This document shows, piece by piece, positions 27,248-37,146 of a stretch of 55,036 nt of DNA; within the stretch, counting starts at the first letter, position 1; each line of letters begins with the position of its first letter. Source of the DNA: Cerina litoralis. Its GTDB lineage: Bacteria > Bacteroidota > Bacteroidia > Flavobacteriales > Flavobacteriaceae. Location of the stretch: positions 1 to 55,036 of the forward strand of contig JAIRBC010000029.1 of assembly GCA_022008415.1 (NCBI GenBank). The letters run 5' to 3'. The notes beneath the pieces were generated by a model. The model had not been told where the DNA came from. It saw only the letters and a list, made by a program, of their open reading frames with translations, and did no database searches. Both the position numbers and the translations under genes were made by a program.

Positions 27248-28579
27248 ATGATAGAGAGAATTATACTTACCCCATTTCAAAAATTTGTAAAAATTGAAAG
27301 TTTTAGCGGCATACTATTGTTTGGTGCTACGGTGATAGCCATGATTTGGGCGAATTCCGATTTTAACGAATCGTATCAGGCCATATGGCAATTTGATATT
27401 GGAATTAACGCCGAAAATTTTGAGCTTACCAAACCGTTGATACTTTGGATCAACGATGGGCTGATGGCCGTTTTTTTCTTTTTGATCGGATTGGAAATCA
27501 AAAGGGAATTGCTGATCGGTGAACTGAATACCCTGAGAAAGGCGATTTTTCCATTATTCGCTGCTGTGGGGGGCATGCTGTTTCCCTTGGTCTTATTCCT
27601 TGTTTTAAACAACTCTTCCGAAACAGTAAATGGATGGGGAATTCCTATGGCGACCGACATTGCCTTTACGTTGGCAATATTAAAGATATTGGGAGACAGG
27701 ATACCCCTAAGCCTTAAAATATTCTTGACGGCATTTGCCATCGTAGACGATTTGGGAGCGGTTCTGGTAATTGCGATATTTTATAGTACCGGAATCGATT
27801 GGTTGTTGATCATGTACGCCATGATTCCTTTGGCCTTGCTCCTCTACTTGTCTTACCGAGGCATTTACTCTAAATACCTTTGGATCACTATAGCCGTTAT
27901 CATCTGGTTTCTTTTCCTAAAATCGGGTATCCATCCGACAATTGCCGGGGTACTAATGGCTTTTACCATTCCCATTCGTCAAAAAATAAAGATGGAGGAT
28001 TTTACAGATAGCCTTTCCAATATCGCCCAACGTTTTACACAAACGGAACGCGATTATCTTCCTATTTTATCCAGGGAACAAATGGAACAAATGGATGATC
28101 TGGAGGATTTGGCAGAAAAATTCAATTCCCCGTTACAGCGTTTAGAGCATGGGCTTCACGGTTGGGTAGCTTACTTTATAATGCCCATTTTTGCCCTTGC
28201 AAACGCCGGAGTGGTTTTTGGATCGGATATGGAGCTCGATATTCCTTTGATCACAAATATCGCCGTTGCCCTGTTCCTAGGTAAGGGAATTGGGATTGCA
28301 CTAATGTCCTACCTCAGTGTTAAATGGAAAATGGCTTCATTGCCAAACGGAATAAATTATCGCCAGATTATAGGGGTAGCCATATTGGCGGGGGTCGGGT
28401 TTACAATGTCAATTTTTGTCGCAAATCTGGCATTTACGGGAAACCCAATATTCGTGGATTCCTCAAAAGTGGGGATACTTATTGGCTCCGTCGTTTCTGG
28501 AATCGTAGGTTATATCATTTTAAGATTCAATGGAAAACGATCTAAAGTTCAGATAGAAGAACCCACTTTGGATCCATGA
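27248..28579 (+). CDS. nhaA: Na+/H+ antiporter NhaA
   Basis: 443 residues. NhaA hallmarks: FSGILLFGATVIAMIWANS, LMAVFFFLIGLEIKRELL, the ion-binding region ATDIAFTLAIL and the paired aspartates in AFAIVDDLGAVLVIAIFY, then HPTIAGVLMAFTIP. It exports Na+ in exchange for protons, consistent with a marine organism. The insert at about 245-295 (DYLPILSREQMEQMDDLEDLAEKFNSPLQRLEH) is the usual NhaA loop. Its stop codon overlaps the start of the next antiporter gene by 4 nt, indicating translational coupling. Confidence 0.95.
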   Translation: MIERIILTPFQKFVKIESFSGILLFGATVIAMIWANSDFNESYQAIWQFDIGINAENFELTKPLILWINDGLMAVFFFLIGLEIKRELLIGELNTLRKAIFPLFAAVGGMLFPLVLFLVLNNSSETVNGWGIPMATDIAFTLAILKILGDRIPLSLKIFLTAFAIVDDLGAVLVIAIFYSTGIDWLLIMYAMIPLALLLYLSYRGIYSKYLWITIAVIIWFLFLKSGIHPTIAGVLMAFTIPIRQKIKMEDFTDSLSNIAQRFTQTERDYLPILSREQMEQMDDLEDLAEKFNSPLQRLEHGLHGWVAYFIMPIFALANAGVVFGSDMELDIPLITNIAVALFLGKGIGIALMSYLSVKWKMASLPNGINYRQIIGVAILAGVGFTMSIFVANLAFTGNPIFVDSSKVGILIGSVVSGIVGYIILRFNGKRSKVQIEEPTLDP

Positions 28580-30036
28580 ACATAACGATCGAAAACATAT
28601 TGTTGATCGGTTCCTTATTGCTTTTTATAAGTGTTATTATAGGAAAGCCCTCTTATAAATTTGGGGTGCCTACCTTGTTGATATTTTTGGTGATCGGTAT
28701 GCTGGCCGGATCGGAAGGTATTGGGGGCATCCATTTTAACGATCCCAAGATCGCCCAGTTCATAGGGGTCGTGTCCCTTAACTTTATCTTGTTCTCAGGT
28801 GGTCTCGATACCAACTGGAATACGGTTAAACCGATTCTTAGGGAAGGGCTCGTGCTGTCTACCCTGGGAGTTTTTCTAACGGCCATATCCCTCGGAACTT
28901 TTGTATGGTCTATTACCGATTTTACTATTTATGAAAGTATGTTGTTGGGATCGATCGTATCTTCTACCGATGCGGCGGCCGTGTTTTCCATTTTACGGGC
29001 GAAAAGCCTGGCTTTAAGGACCAATCTAAGACCCACATTGGAGTTGGAAAGTGGAAGCAATGATCCTATGGCCTACGTGCTTACCATAGCTTTTCTGACC
29101 TTGGTAATCCATCAGGACCAGGGTCTTTTTTCAATTGTACCCTTTTTTATGAAGCAAATGGGCCTTGGCGCCTTGGCCGGCATTGGTTTTGGTAAGTTGA
29201 GCAAACTTGTGATCAATAGGATTAGACTAGATTTTGAAGGTCTCTATCCCGTATTGGTGATCGCCCTGATGTTTATCACCTTTTCAGCGACGGATTTTGT
29301 CGGCGGCAACGGATTTCTCGCCATCTATATATGTGCCGTCTATCTGGGCAATCAGGACCTGATTCATAAAAAGACCATTTTAAGAATGTACGACGGATTG
29401 GCCTGGCTAATGCAGATCGTTTTGTTCCTCACCTTGGGATTGCTCGTATTTCCTTCCCACATCGTACCTTTTATCGGCCTAGGACTCCTTGTCTCCATTT
29501 TTCTTATTTTGGTGGCCCGGCCTGTTGGGGTTTTTATCAGTTTGATCTTTTTCCAGATGAAATTGCGACGACGTTTCTATATATCATGGGTCGGCCTAAG
29601 AGGGGCAGTACCCATCGTATTTGCCACCTATCCACTGTTAGCGGGAATTGACAAGGCGGGAATGATCTTTAACGTGGTATTTTTTATATCGGTTACTTCC
29701 GTCCTGATTCAAGGGACTACCTTGGGTGTCGTTGCCAAATGGTTGAACGTGGCCGTACCGGAAGACGATAAGCCCATTGACCCTACGGATGATTTCTTGG
29801 CGGAAAACCCCAAAACCGCCATGAAGGAGATCAAAATTACCTCAACTTGTTACGCGGTTGATAAAAAGATAGTGGAACTGCATTTCCCCAAAAATGCAAT
29901 CATTGCGATGATAAAACGCAATGGTAAATACTGGGTCCCTAATGGTTCTACCAAAATTGAGGCAAACGACACCTTGATTGTTTTATCGGACACCCAGCAA
30001 GGTTTGGATCAAGTAATAGAACTTTTGGGACAATGA
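28576..30036 (+). CDS. K+/H+ antiporter, NhaP2/CvrA type
   Basis: 486 residues. About 12 transmembrane helices of the CPA1 fold (IGMLAGSEGIGGIHFNDPKIAQFIG, SSTDAAAVFSILRAK, LESGSNDPMAYVLTI, RGAVPIVFATYPLLAG), then a cytoplasmic TrkA_C-like domain (about 405-486, KEIKITSTCYAVDKKIVELHFPKNAII through NDTLIVLSDTQQGLDQVIELLG) that regulates K+/H+ exchange. Coupled by ATGA overlap to nhaA, so Na+ and K+ handling are co-expressed. Confidence 0.9.
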   Translation: MNITIENILLIGSLLLFISVIIGKPSYKFGVPTLLIFLVIGMLAGSEGIGGIHFNDPKIAQFIGVVSLNFILFSGGLDTNWNTVKPILREGLVLSTLGVFLTAISLGTFVWSITDFTIYESMLLGSIVSSTDAAAVFSILRAKSLALRTNLRPTLELESGSNDPMAYVLTIAFLTLVIHQDQGLFSIVPFFMKQMGLGALAGIGFGKLSKLVINRIRLDFEGLYPVLVIALMFITFSATDFVGGNGFLAIYICAVYLGNQDLIHKKTILRMYDGLAWLMQIVLFLTLGLLVFPSHIVPFIGLGLLVSIFLILVARPVGVFISLIFFQMKLRRRFYISWVGLRGAVPIVFATYPLLAGIDKAGMIFNVVFFISVTSVLIQGTTLGVVAKWLNVAVPEDDKPIDPTDDFLAENPKTAMKEIKITSTCYAVDKKIVELHFPKNAIIAMIKRNGKYWVPNGSTKIEANDTLIVLSDTQQGLDQVIELLGQ

Positions 30037-30096
30037 AGGTTTTCCCGAACTCCCTTTATGGAAAATTGCTTAAACAGAAAAACGGGCCAAAACAAA

Positions 30097-30606
30097 CTAT
30101 TCTAGTCTTTTCCCCTGCGTGGTAAAAGAAAGGCCTTGGGTCCCATAGGTAGATATCATCACCCCTTCAAATAACGGGTCGCTAGAGTTGGGTTCTTTCT
30201 CCCAACCAAAAATAAAATTTGCACCCGTACCGCCTTCTTGGTCAATTTCATCGATAACAATTTCAACGGTTTCCAACGGGGCAAGATAAATGGGATGGTC
30301 AAGATAGGAACGCAGCGGTTTGCCATGGGTATTATAATATTCCGCTTTGGAAATATAAACGGTGTCCGACAAACTTGTATTTCTAATACTGGCCGTTACC
30401 GTAAGATTGTGGGTTTTTTGTTCTGAAAGACTGTAAATCCTGGAATACACGGAAAGATACGTTTTGCCAGATTCCAATGAGTCCAGTGTTCCAAGATCGA
30501 TGGTCCGGTTTTTAAAATTTTCTTTATGCGGTAAGTTTGTGGGGCCATTTTCCCGACAGGAGAGTACCAGGAAAAACATCAAAAGTAAAGAAATAATCTG
30601 CTTCAT
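30097..30606 (-). CDS. DUF3124 lipoprotein
   Basis: 169 residues with lipobox LVLSC (Cys17). The body shows the DUF3124 pattern: YLSVYSRIYSLSEQKTHNLTVTASIRNTSLSDTVYI, then AEYYNTHGKPLRSYLDHPIYLAPLETVEIVIDEIDQEGGTGANFIFGWE. Probably a beta-sandwich exposed in the periplasm; role unknown. It faces nhaA's partner convergently and lies just after the Usp-Rnk unit, from which it is separated by a small palindrome (ACGATA-GAT-TATCGT, 30639-30653). Confidence 0.75.
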   Translation of the reverse strand: MKQIISLLLMFFLVLSCRENGPTNLPHKENFKNRTIDLGTLDSLESGKTYLSVYSRIYSLSEQKTHNLTVTASIRNTSLSDTVYISKAEYYNTHGKPLRSYLDHPIYLAPLETVEIVIDEIDQEGGTGANFIFGWEKEPNSSDPLFEGVMISTYGTQGLSFTTQGKRLE

Positions 30607-30658
30607 GGATGTGAATTAAACAAATTCACAACTAAAATACGATAGATTATCGTAAACC

Positions 30659-31504
30659 TTACCCGTTCAGTGCCAAAATAGGAATATCCTTAAAATATCC
30701 CAGTTTACCCATGGTAGGTGTGCCCAAGCCCATCCTTTCCCAAAACGACGGACTTCTATATACGTAACTGATTATATTCCCGGCACTATTTTTAATTAAC
30801 TCGTTAACCGCGGTTTTCTTTTTTTGGTCGGGCAATAGATTAAAACTGTGATTTATATCCCTAAAGTATTTTTGCAACAGCACCTTATTACTTTTTTGTA
30901 TTGGATTAAGGGAATCGTGGGCGACCATGCTCAGCACTTGTATTTTTGCCTTGCTTATCCTTGCAATTTCGGCAAGGTATTTTATTTCGGAAAAACTGTA
31001 TTCTATATCGAAGTTGGTGGCCAAAACGATTTCTTCCGGGAGGTTCAGGGCAGCATTCTTGGGCACCACTAGAACAGGGCATTTTTTAACGCTCCTTATT
31101 ACGGCCATGGAATTCTTTCCATAGGTCCCTTTTTCCCTGCCCGTAATGCCCTTGGCGCCCATCACTATCATGTCTATCTGTTCGTTCTCCACGATGTCCT
31201 TTACAGCCTCTAAGAAATAGGAGGGACGGGATATTATATGAAAGCGATGCTTCAAATCCGTATCCAACTCGGAAAGTTGTGACAATATATTGCCAAGTCC
31301 TTGTTTGGATTGTTTTTCGTATAGTCTATTAAAGGTCTCTTCCGGGTCCAAAAGGGTGTATCTGCTATGCCCATAAGTATCTTTTACGAAGGTGTTTAGG
31401 ATAAAAAAATCACAGTCCTGATTCTCGTATAGCTTAATGGCATACCGTATGGCATACCATGAATTCTCTGAAAAATCTGTGGGCAATAAAATCTGTTTTC
31501 CCAT
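30659..31504 (-). CDS. Tandem universal stress protein
   Basis: 281 residues from the ATG at 31504 (MGKQILLPTDFSENSWYAIRYAIKLY). First Usp domain with MGAKGITGREKGTYGKNSMAVI as nucleotide loop; second, degenerate domain from PEEIVLATNFDIEYSFSEIKYLA. Located 45 nt downstream of the Rnk-like gene and probably co-transcribed with it. Unlike the Usp genes at 18110 and 36276, no FNR-like module precedes this unit. Confidence 0.88.
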   Translation of the reverse strand: MGKQILLPTDFSENSWYAIRYAIKLYENQDCDFFILNTFVKDTYGHSRYTLLDPEETFNRLYEKQSKQGLGNILSQLSELDTDLKHRFHIISRPSYFLEAVKDIVENEQIDMIVMGAKGITGREKGTYGKNSMAVIRSVKKCPVLVVPKNAALNLPEEIVLATNFDIEYSFSEIKYLAEIARISKAKIQVLSMVAHDSLNPIQKSNKVLLQKYFRDINHSFNLLPDQKKKTAVNELIKNSAGNIISYVYRSPSFWERMGLGTPTMGKLGYFKDIPILALNG

Positions 31505-31549
31505 AATGCTACGGTAGAGGTCCACGGCGGTAGATTGCTTTGGAAACAA

Positions 31550-31969
31550 TCACAATACCATGTTCATACTTATATAGTTGTTCTCCTGTTCCACTTTTTC
31601 AATGGTTAGCTTCTGTTCGCCCGAAGGGAATTCCCAAACCAGGGAATCACCTTCTGCATACCCCATAACCGCTGCTCCCATTGGTGTCAGGATAGAAATT
31701 TTGTCGTTCCTTACATCGCTGTCGTTTGGCATCACCAGTTTAAATTTTCGGCGCCATCCGTTTTTCGAAACGATAGTGATCACGGTATTGAAACGAATGA
31801 CGTCCTTTGGCATATCGGCTTCGTCACATATCTGTGCCGATTCTAGTTCCCCGACTAGTTTTTTTACAGATTTACGTAGGGTTTCATCCTTATAGTACCC
31901 GGAAAGGTTCATCATCCGCTTTAGTAGTACGTATTCTTTTTTCTCGATAATTAAATTCTTGTATTTCAT
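31550..31969 (-). CDS. Rnk-like GreA/GreB-family protein
   Basis: 139 residues, close in length to E. coli Rnk. A short N-terminal coiled coil (LLKRMMNLSGYYKDETLRKSVKKLVGELESAQICDEADMPKDVI) is followed by the GreA C-terminal FKBP-like domain (VITIVSKNGWRRKFKLVMPNDSDVRNDKISILTPMGAAVMGYAEGDSLVWEFPSGEQKLTIEKVE). The coil is too short for transcript cleavage, so it likely binds RNA polymerase without GreA activity. A second copy is at 32263. Confidence 0.8.
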   Translation of the reverse strand: MKYKNLIIEKKEYVLLKRMMNLSGYYKDETLRKSVKKLVGELESAQICDEADMPKDVIRFNTVITIVSKNGWRRKFKLVMPNDSDVRNDKISILTPMGAAVMGYAEGDSLVWEFPSGEQKLTIEKVEQENNYISMNMVL

Positions 31970-32262
31970 CTTTTGCTATTTGTCAGCCTGCCTGTTGGCA
32001 GATGGATTATTTTAAATCTATTGCGCTTAACACATCCTGTTTTAAGGAATCTTATTTTGAAATTTTCTTTTTGGTACTAGGTGAATGGATTTTGGTTCCG
32101 ACCCGAAGTATCGGAAATCGTATTATTCGCAAGTTTGTTCGGAATGTTTTACTGTGGTTCGATTAAAAAAATCTGCCCGACTTTCTATAGAATTTTTGAG
32201 CAAATCCAGGGTTTTGAAAGCCGGACAGATACATCAACCAACTAACCAATCAATAAATCAAT

Positions 32263-32757
32263 TTAATTTTGTCTTATTTCCATGTTTATGCCGGACAAAA
32301 ATGCCCTTTGGCGTTCTGAGAGCAATTTTTCATAATCGTCCTCCGGTATGTCTGTCTTTATATAGCCCCCACTTTGTTCTACACTTTCTATCTTCAAGGG
32401 TATAATCCCTATTGGGGTGCCAAAATGCAACAAATCACCTTCTGCATGACCTATAACCGTTGCTCCCAAACTACTGTGCACGGAAATCATGTCCTTTTTA
32501 ATATCCTTGTCCAAGGGCAGTACTAGTTGAAAAGTTTCACGCCATCCCGATCCCGAGGATACCGTCACCCAGGAATACAATCTAATTATATCTTTGGGCA
32601 TATCCGAAGGATTGAAAACGATGGCATCGGCCATATTGCCTTCCAAGATGTCCAAAGCATCCTTATGGGAATAGTCTTCTATGGTATTGTGCAAATACCA
32701 TTCCTTTAGAATCATGACGAAATCCCTTTTTTCCATTACTAGACTACCGTATTTCAT
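32263..32757 (-). CDS. Second Rnk-like GreA/GreB-family protein
   Basis: 164 residues from the ATG at 32757 (MKYGSLVMEKRDF), which aligns with the start of the neighbour at 31969; an in-frame ATG at 32883 would add a 42-residue basic tail of uncertain reality. Domains as in the neighbour: coil, then VTVSSGSGWRETFQLVLPLDKDIKKDMISVHSSLGATVIGHAEGD. The C-terminus carries an extra 20 or so residues (YEKLLSERQRAFLSGINMEIRQN). The two copies are clearly diverged. Confidence 0.75.
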   Translation of the reverse strand: MKYGSLVMEKRDFVMILKEWYLHNTIEDYSHKDALDILEGNMADAIVFNPSDMPKDIIRLYSWVTVSSGSGWRETFQLVLPLDKDIKKDMISVHSSLGATVIGHAEGDLLHFGTPIGIIPLKIESVEQSGGYIKTDIPEDDYEKLLSERQRAFLSGINMEIRQN

Positions 32758-33057
32758 GCTTCCAGTTTGCACTATCTTTGCACCTTCTATACGTTTGGGC
32801 CTTTTAGGGTATTTTATATTTTTTATATCGCTCCGTTTTAGGGTGCGTTTTGTACTAATGATAGCGTTTATAAAATGTAGCATAATTGGGGACGGTTAAA
32901 TTCATCCTCCTAAAAGCAAAGGGCATGCCGTAAAAATTTAAATTAGGAATATAAATTATAAATACCTGAAAAACAGTATATTATAAATTATAAAACAAAA
33001 TGGTGATCATGTAAAGTGGGGAGAATTTACCCGAATAGGGAGTTTCGTACCGGTGTC

Positions 33058-34383
33058 TTATTTCAATTTATCGCGCAGGGTCTTGCGATCGATCTGCAGT
33101 ATTTCTGCCGCCTTGGTCTTATTGCCCTTGGTATGGACAAGGACCCGTTGAATATATTCCTTTTCCATCTCCCTTAAAGGAAGAAGATCGCCTTCCGGGA
33201 ATTCTATTTGATATTTCAGGTTTTCGGGTAGGTCTTTTACATCTACCGTACCATCGCTCATGATGACGGCACGTTGTATAACATTTTCTAGCTCCCTAAT
33301 GTTTCCCGGCCAGTGATATCTCTCCAGGATACGCATTACTTCCGGGGAAAGTCCCAAAAGCCTGTCTTTATATTCCACTCCGTATTTTTTGAGGAACATT
33401 GCTGCCAAGAGGGGAATGTCCGATTTTCGCATCCGGAGTGGGGGCACATTTATTTCAACAACCGTCAGCCGGTAAAAGAGATCTTCTCTAAATTTTTTAT
33501 TTTCAATAGCGGCCAACAGATCTTGGTTTGTGGCGGCTATAATGCGGATATCTACTTTTTCGGGTTTTCTGGAACCTACCCTTGTAATCTCCTTCTCTTG
33601 CAGTGCGCGTAACAGCTTGGTCTGCACAGCAAGGGAAGCGGTTCCTATCTCGTCGAGAAAAAGCGTCCCTCCCTCGGCAGCCTGAAAAAAACCATTGCGG
33701 TTTTCGTTTGCCCCTGTAAATGCACCTTTAACGTATCCGAAGAATTCTGATTCCTGCAGATTTTCGGGGATTGCGCCACAGTTTACAGCAACAAAAGGAG
33801 ACCGGGAAAATTTACCGGAATAGTGGATCGCCCTAGCTACCAACTCCTTGCCAGTTCCGCTCTCGCCGTTGATCAGAATGGTAGCTTTGTTGTCCTTGAC
33901 CCGGCTAATGATGTCGGTAATTTTTTGGAATGCCTCCGATTCGCCGATCATTTCCGGGTACCCTTTGCCCTTTTGGTTGTCCGCTATACGTTTTTCAATG
34001 TTGCGCTTGCGCTCTTGTCCAAACGCTTTTTGTACCGCCTGCTTTAGTTCTTCCTTGGTAAAGGGCTTGGTGAGATAATCGGTAGCACCAGATTTGATGA
34101 CCTCTAAGGCACCATCAACGGAGGGATATCCCGTAATGACAAGTTTGGGCATTTCCGGATAATGTTCACCGGCAAATTTAACCAATTTCAATCCATCTAC
34201 TTCGGGCATTTGTATATCGGTAATCAGCAGATCTATTTTGGTGTCTTTTAGAATGTAAAGAGCTTCTTTTACCGATACGGCCTTGTAGGTGTGGTACTGC
34301 ATAGACTGCAAATGGCGCTGCAGCAGTTCCAATATATCGATGTCGTCATCTACCAACAAAATATTTTCTTTCCTCAATGCCAT
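33058..34383 (-). CDS. NtrC-family sigma-54-dependent response regulator
   Basis: 441 residues: receiver domain (1-120; phosphoacceptor Asp in LLITDIQMPEVDG), AAA+ domain with Walker A GESGTGKE and the sigma-54 contact loop GAFTGA, and a C-terminal Fis-type helix-turn-helix (GNKTKAAEILQIDRKTLRDKL). It should activate sigma-54 promoters when phosphorylated. It is 2 nt downstream of its kinase gene. I saw no clear -24/-12 promoter in the window, so its targets are likely elsewhere. Confidence 0.92.
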   Translation of the reverse strand: MALRKENILLVDDDIDILELLQRHLQSMQYHTYKAVSVKEALYILKDTKIDLLITDIQMPEVDGLKLVKFAGEHYPEMPKLVITGYPSVDGALEVIKSGATDYLTKPFTKEELKQAVQKAFGQERKRNIEKRIADNQKGKGYPEMIGESEAFQKITDIISRVKDNKATILINGESGTGKELVARAIHYSGKFSRSPFVAVNCGAIPENLQESEFFGYVKGAFTGANENRNGFFQAAEGGTLFLDEIGTASLAVQTKLLRALQEKEITRVGSRKPEKVDIRIIAATNQDLLAAIENKKFREDLFYRLTVVEINVPPLRMRKSDIPLLAAMFLKKYGVEYKDRLLGLSPEVMRILERYHWPGNIRELENVIQRAVIMSDGTVDVKDLPENLKYQIEFPEGDLLPLREMEKEYIQRVLVHTKGNKTKAAEILQIDRKTLRDKLK

Positions 34384-34385
34384 GG

Positions 34386-35474
34386 TTATATTTTGGGAAA
34401 ATTTACGGTAAAGATGGTGCCGATCGGGTTGTTCCGTTCATGGGCTATGGAGCCTTTGTGACTGTTGATAATACCATGCACAACGCTAAGTCCCAATCCC
34501 GAACCTTCACCAAGTGGCTTGGTAGTAAAAAACGGCTCAAATATCCTATCCTTATTTTTGGGATCGATACCCGGGCCCTCGTCCGAGATTCGAATTTGGA
34601 CGTGATTGCCATTTTCAACAACGACTAAACCAACATGTCCCCCCACGGGAGAATAATAAACCGCATTCATGATAAGGTTAAAAAGCACCTGTGTCAATTG
34701 TACGGTGTCTGCCCTGATCTGGACATCGTCACTGCTAAATTTTTTGGATAATTTAATTTTTTTCTTCCCCAGCGATGGGGCGAGCAAGTTCAGAATATTT
34801 TCGACAATAGGGTTGAGTTGAACCACATTTATGTTCTGTGGCATTTCACAAGCGAAAAACATCAATTTTTTTACGATTTCGCGACTAAAAATGGCATTAT
34901 CCACAATTTTTTGAAGGTCGCGAACGGCTTCCTTGTCCGATAGCCTATCCTTTAGTAATTCGGTAAAGCCCAGAATATTGGCCAGTGGCGTATTCAGTTC
35001 GTGCGCAATACCCGCCGTAATCTCCCCGAGAATGTGCAACCTGTCCGAATGTTCCATCTTCCGCCTTACGGCCAATTCGCTGTCGTGGATCTGCTTTCTT
35101 TCCAATAGATTGCTAATGGCCAGGCTGACGTTGTTGAGCAATATTTGTTCTTCCTTCAGGAAATCCGACACGGAATATTTTCCGGAAGGGTATCCTATCT
35201 TAACAAAACCGTTTACTTCGTTAAAAACCTTGATTTCCGATTTTAAAGCGGTCTTTGTGGGTTGGAAACCATCGGTTTTTACCGCGTAGTCTCCACTTAC
35301 CAAGGTAACTTCGGCCTGATCTTCATATTGGCATGCTTTTTTCAGACTGTAGGCGATGGCCTCCAGTGAAGTTTCCAACCGATCGTAATCGGAATTTACA
35401 ATGATCGATGTCACCTCGTACAAACAGGTGAGTTCCTTGATCCGCTCCTTTAGTTTTGTATCCGTTGCCCCCAA
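34386..35474 (-). CDS. Soluble histidine kinase, GAF-like sensor
   Basis: 362 residues, no transmembrane helix. Residues about 1-135 look like a GAF-type sensor (LTCLYEVTSIIVNSDYDRLETSLEAIAYSLKKAC). H-box ITAGIAHELNTPLANILGF (about 155), then N-box NLIMNAVYYSP, G1 ISDEGPGIDP and G2 GEGSGLGLSVVHGI. The start is the TTG at 35474, since no in-frame ATG precedes the conserved coil. It is paired with the NtrC-type regulator directly downstream. Confidence 0.85.
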   Translation of the reverse strand: MGATDTKLKERIKELTCLYEVTSIIVNSDYDRLETSLEAIAYSLKKACQYEDQAEVTLVSGDYAVKTDGFQPTKTALKSEIKVFNEVNGFVKIGYPSGKYSVSDFLKEEQILLNNVSLAISNLLERKQIHDSELAVRRKMEHSDRLHILGEITAGIAHELNTPLANILGFTELLKDRLSDKEAVRDLQKIVDNAIFSREIVKKLMFFACEMPQNINVVQLNPIVENILNLLAPSLGKKKIKLSKKFSSDDVQIRADTVQLTQVLFNLIMNAVYYSPVGGHVGLVVVENGNHVQIRISDEGPGIDPKNKDRIFEPFFTTKPLGEGSGLGLSVVHGIINSHKGSIAHERNNPIGTIFTVNFPKI

Positions 35475-35597
35475 ATTAATTAGTGGTTCATGTTTATAAA
35501 ACGTGAAGTTCGTAAATATTTGGATCGGAAAGAAATTTAGGAACCTACAGGGGGTGTTACTCTTTACAAAATACCCCGATTTCTCCCGATTTGACGA

Positions 35598-36233
35598 TTA
35601 TTTTTTCTTTCTAAAGATAAGATCTTGGGCTTCCATGGACTTTACTACCAATCGTATATAGTCGTCCACTGTTTTTGTTATATCCTTAGGGTCTTTGATT
35701 TTCATAGATGCCCGCCATATGAGTTCCCTTTCCTTGTCTGGACATATACAGTAGAGGGAAGTTTCTGTGTAGTATACGGGATAACGATCGTTGTAATACG
35801 CTCCTTGTCTTATACTTTGGTGGTATAAATAGTCTTCCCTGAAGGTCCCAAAATAGTCATTGAGATCGGATGTCTTTTTCTTAAAAGTATCCTTGTTTTC
35901 CGTCCCTACCACTTTGGTAAACAAAATGGCGTCAAACCCCTTTTCTATCAACTGTTGTTCTACATCGGAGAGTTGCTCTTCAGATTTGGCGGCATCTGTA
36001 AATTTTATGTCGAATAGGTCCAATCCCTTCATCGCCTCAACTCCTCTTTTTTCAAACTCTTTTTGCAATTTGGTCTCAAAATCGTATTTCATATCCGGGT
36101 TTTGAGACATACCTACAACTAGGACCTGATAGGTGTGGAAGAGTACTATATCCGGATTTTTCCAACTCTCGACCAACCGGGTAGAAGAACATCCCATTAG
36201 GGTAAGAGCTAGGCACAGTACGATTTTGTTCAT
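35598..36233 (-). CDS. Lipoprotein downstream of a Usp gene
   Basis: 211 residues with lipobox LTLMGC (Cys15). Opening STRLVESWKNPDIVLFHTYQVLVVGMSQNPDMKYDFETKLQKEFEKRGVEA resembles periplasmic lipoproteins of the DUF4136-like style, with a C-terminal helix TKTVDDYIRLVVKSMEAQDL. Function unknown. It follows the Usp gene by 42 nt and so shares its FNR-like promoter. Confidence 0.6.
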   Translation of the reverse strand: MNKIVLCLALTLMGCSSTRLVESWKNPDIVLFHTYQVLVVGMSQNPDMKYDFETKLQKEFEKRGVEAMKGLDLFDIKFTDAAKSEEQLSDVEQQLIEKGFDAILFTKVVGTENKDTFKKKTSDLNDYFGTFREDYLYHQSIRQGAYYNDRYPVYYTETSLYCICPDKERELIWRASMKIKDPKDITKTVDDYIRLVVKSMEAQDLIFRKKK

Positions 36234-36275
36234 AGTAGCATTTTAGAATTAGACAGTGGGTACCGGAAATACACG

Positions 36276-37118
36276 CTATTCGTGCAGCACCAAAAATGGT
36301 ACGTCGGTATGGTAACTTATCTCTTCCACAGCGGGCCGAAACAGAATACGTTGAAAGAAATTCAGGTTTTTGGCTACCATGGCGATCATGTCGATATCCC
36401 GACTTTCGGTAAAGCACTGTACAGCGGTTTCCAAGCTAGTGCCTGTCAGCGAATGGAAAGTATGGTCGACATCCACAAGATAATCGTGCAGAAAATCCTT
36501 ATTGCTTTGCTGTTCTTCACTCAATTTCTCTCCTTTTTTTGAAATGTGTAGAATTCGGAGATCTGCCTTGTTCATCGTGGTCATTTCGATCAAGGTGTTA
36601 AGCACTTTCATATCAAAACCGATCTGATAATCGGTCGGAAAGGCAATCTCGGTTATATCGGTATATTTCGCATCTTCGGGAACGGCCAATAAAGGATATT
36701 TAACCTTGGTGATAACATCTCCTGTATTGCTTCCTACGGTGGCTTTTTTTAGTCCCGATGCGCCTTTGGTACCCATAATGATAAGGTCTATTTTTTTGTT
36801 TTCCGCCTCTCGTTTTATTCCCTCGACAAAGAAGTCGTACAAAGCAATGGGTACAAAGGTGTGTTTGCTGTTTTGTGTGGTCTCGCCCGCAATACGATCC
36901 AACAAGTTCTGGAGTTCCAATTTGCTTTCCTTTAGGACGTTTTGCCTAAAGTCTTCACTGGCCGAGCGCAATGAAGTACCCGCACCAGAATAGGTGGGAA
37001 TGGGATTGATATGCACCAAATAAAACGTACACCGCGTTTTTTGGAACAGTTCAATACCATATTTTAACGCGTTCCACGCATTGCTGGAGAAGTCGGTGGG
37101 AATAAGGATATGTTTCAT
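36276..37118 (-). CDS. Tandem universal stress protein
   Basis: 280 residues, MKHILIPTDFSSNAWNALKYGIELF. First domain with nucleotide loop MGTKGASGLKKATVGSNTGDVI; second, degenerate domain from ITEIAFPTDYQIGFDMKVL. Its promoter is a perfect FNR-like module with the -7 box about 29 nt before the ATG. It is next to the receiver-CRP regulator that I propose controls it. Confidence 0.9.
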   Translation of the reverse strand: MKHILIPTDFSSNAWNALKYGIELFQKTRCTFYLVHINPIPTYSGAGTSLRSASEDFRQNVLKESKLELQNLLDRIAGETTQNSKHTFVPIALYDFFVEGIKREAENKKIDLIIMGTKGASGLKKATVGSNTGDVITKVKYPLLAVPEDAKYTDITEIAFPTDYQIGFDMKVLNTLIEMTTMNKADLRILHISKKGEKLSEEQQSNKDFLHDYLVDVDHTFHSLTGTSLETAVQCFTESRDIDMIAMVAKNLNFFQRILFRPAVEEISYHTDVPFLVLHE

Positions 37119-37146
37119 TTTAGGATTGGATTTTGGTTTGAACCAC

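Noticed and set aside
32995-33012. GTGATCAT motif upstream of the second Rnk-like gene
   Set aside because: Only a short palindrome without the 14-bp pattern or a correctly spaced -7 box.
33058-35474. Sigma-54 promoters for the NtrC-type regulator
   Set aside because: By eye no TGGC-N9-TTGC type -24/-12 element with good match was found in the intergenic regions of this window.
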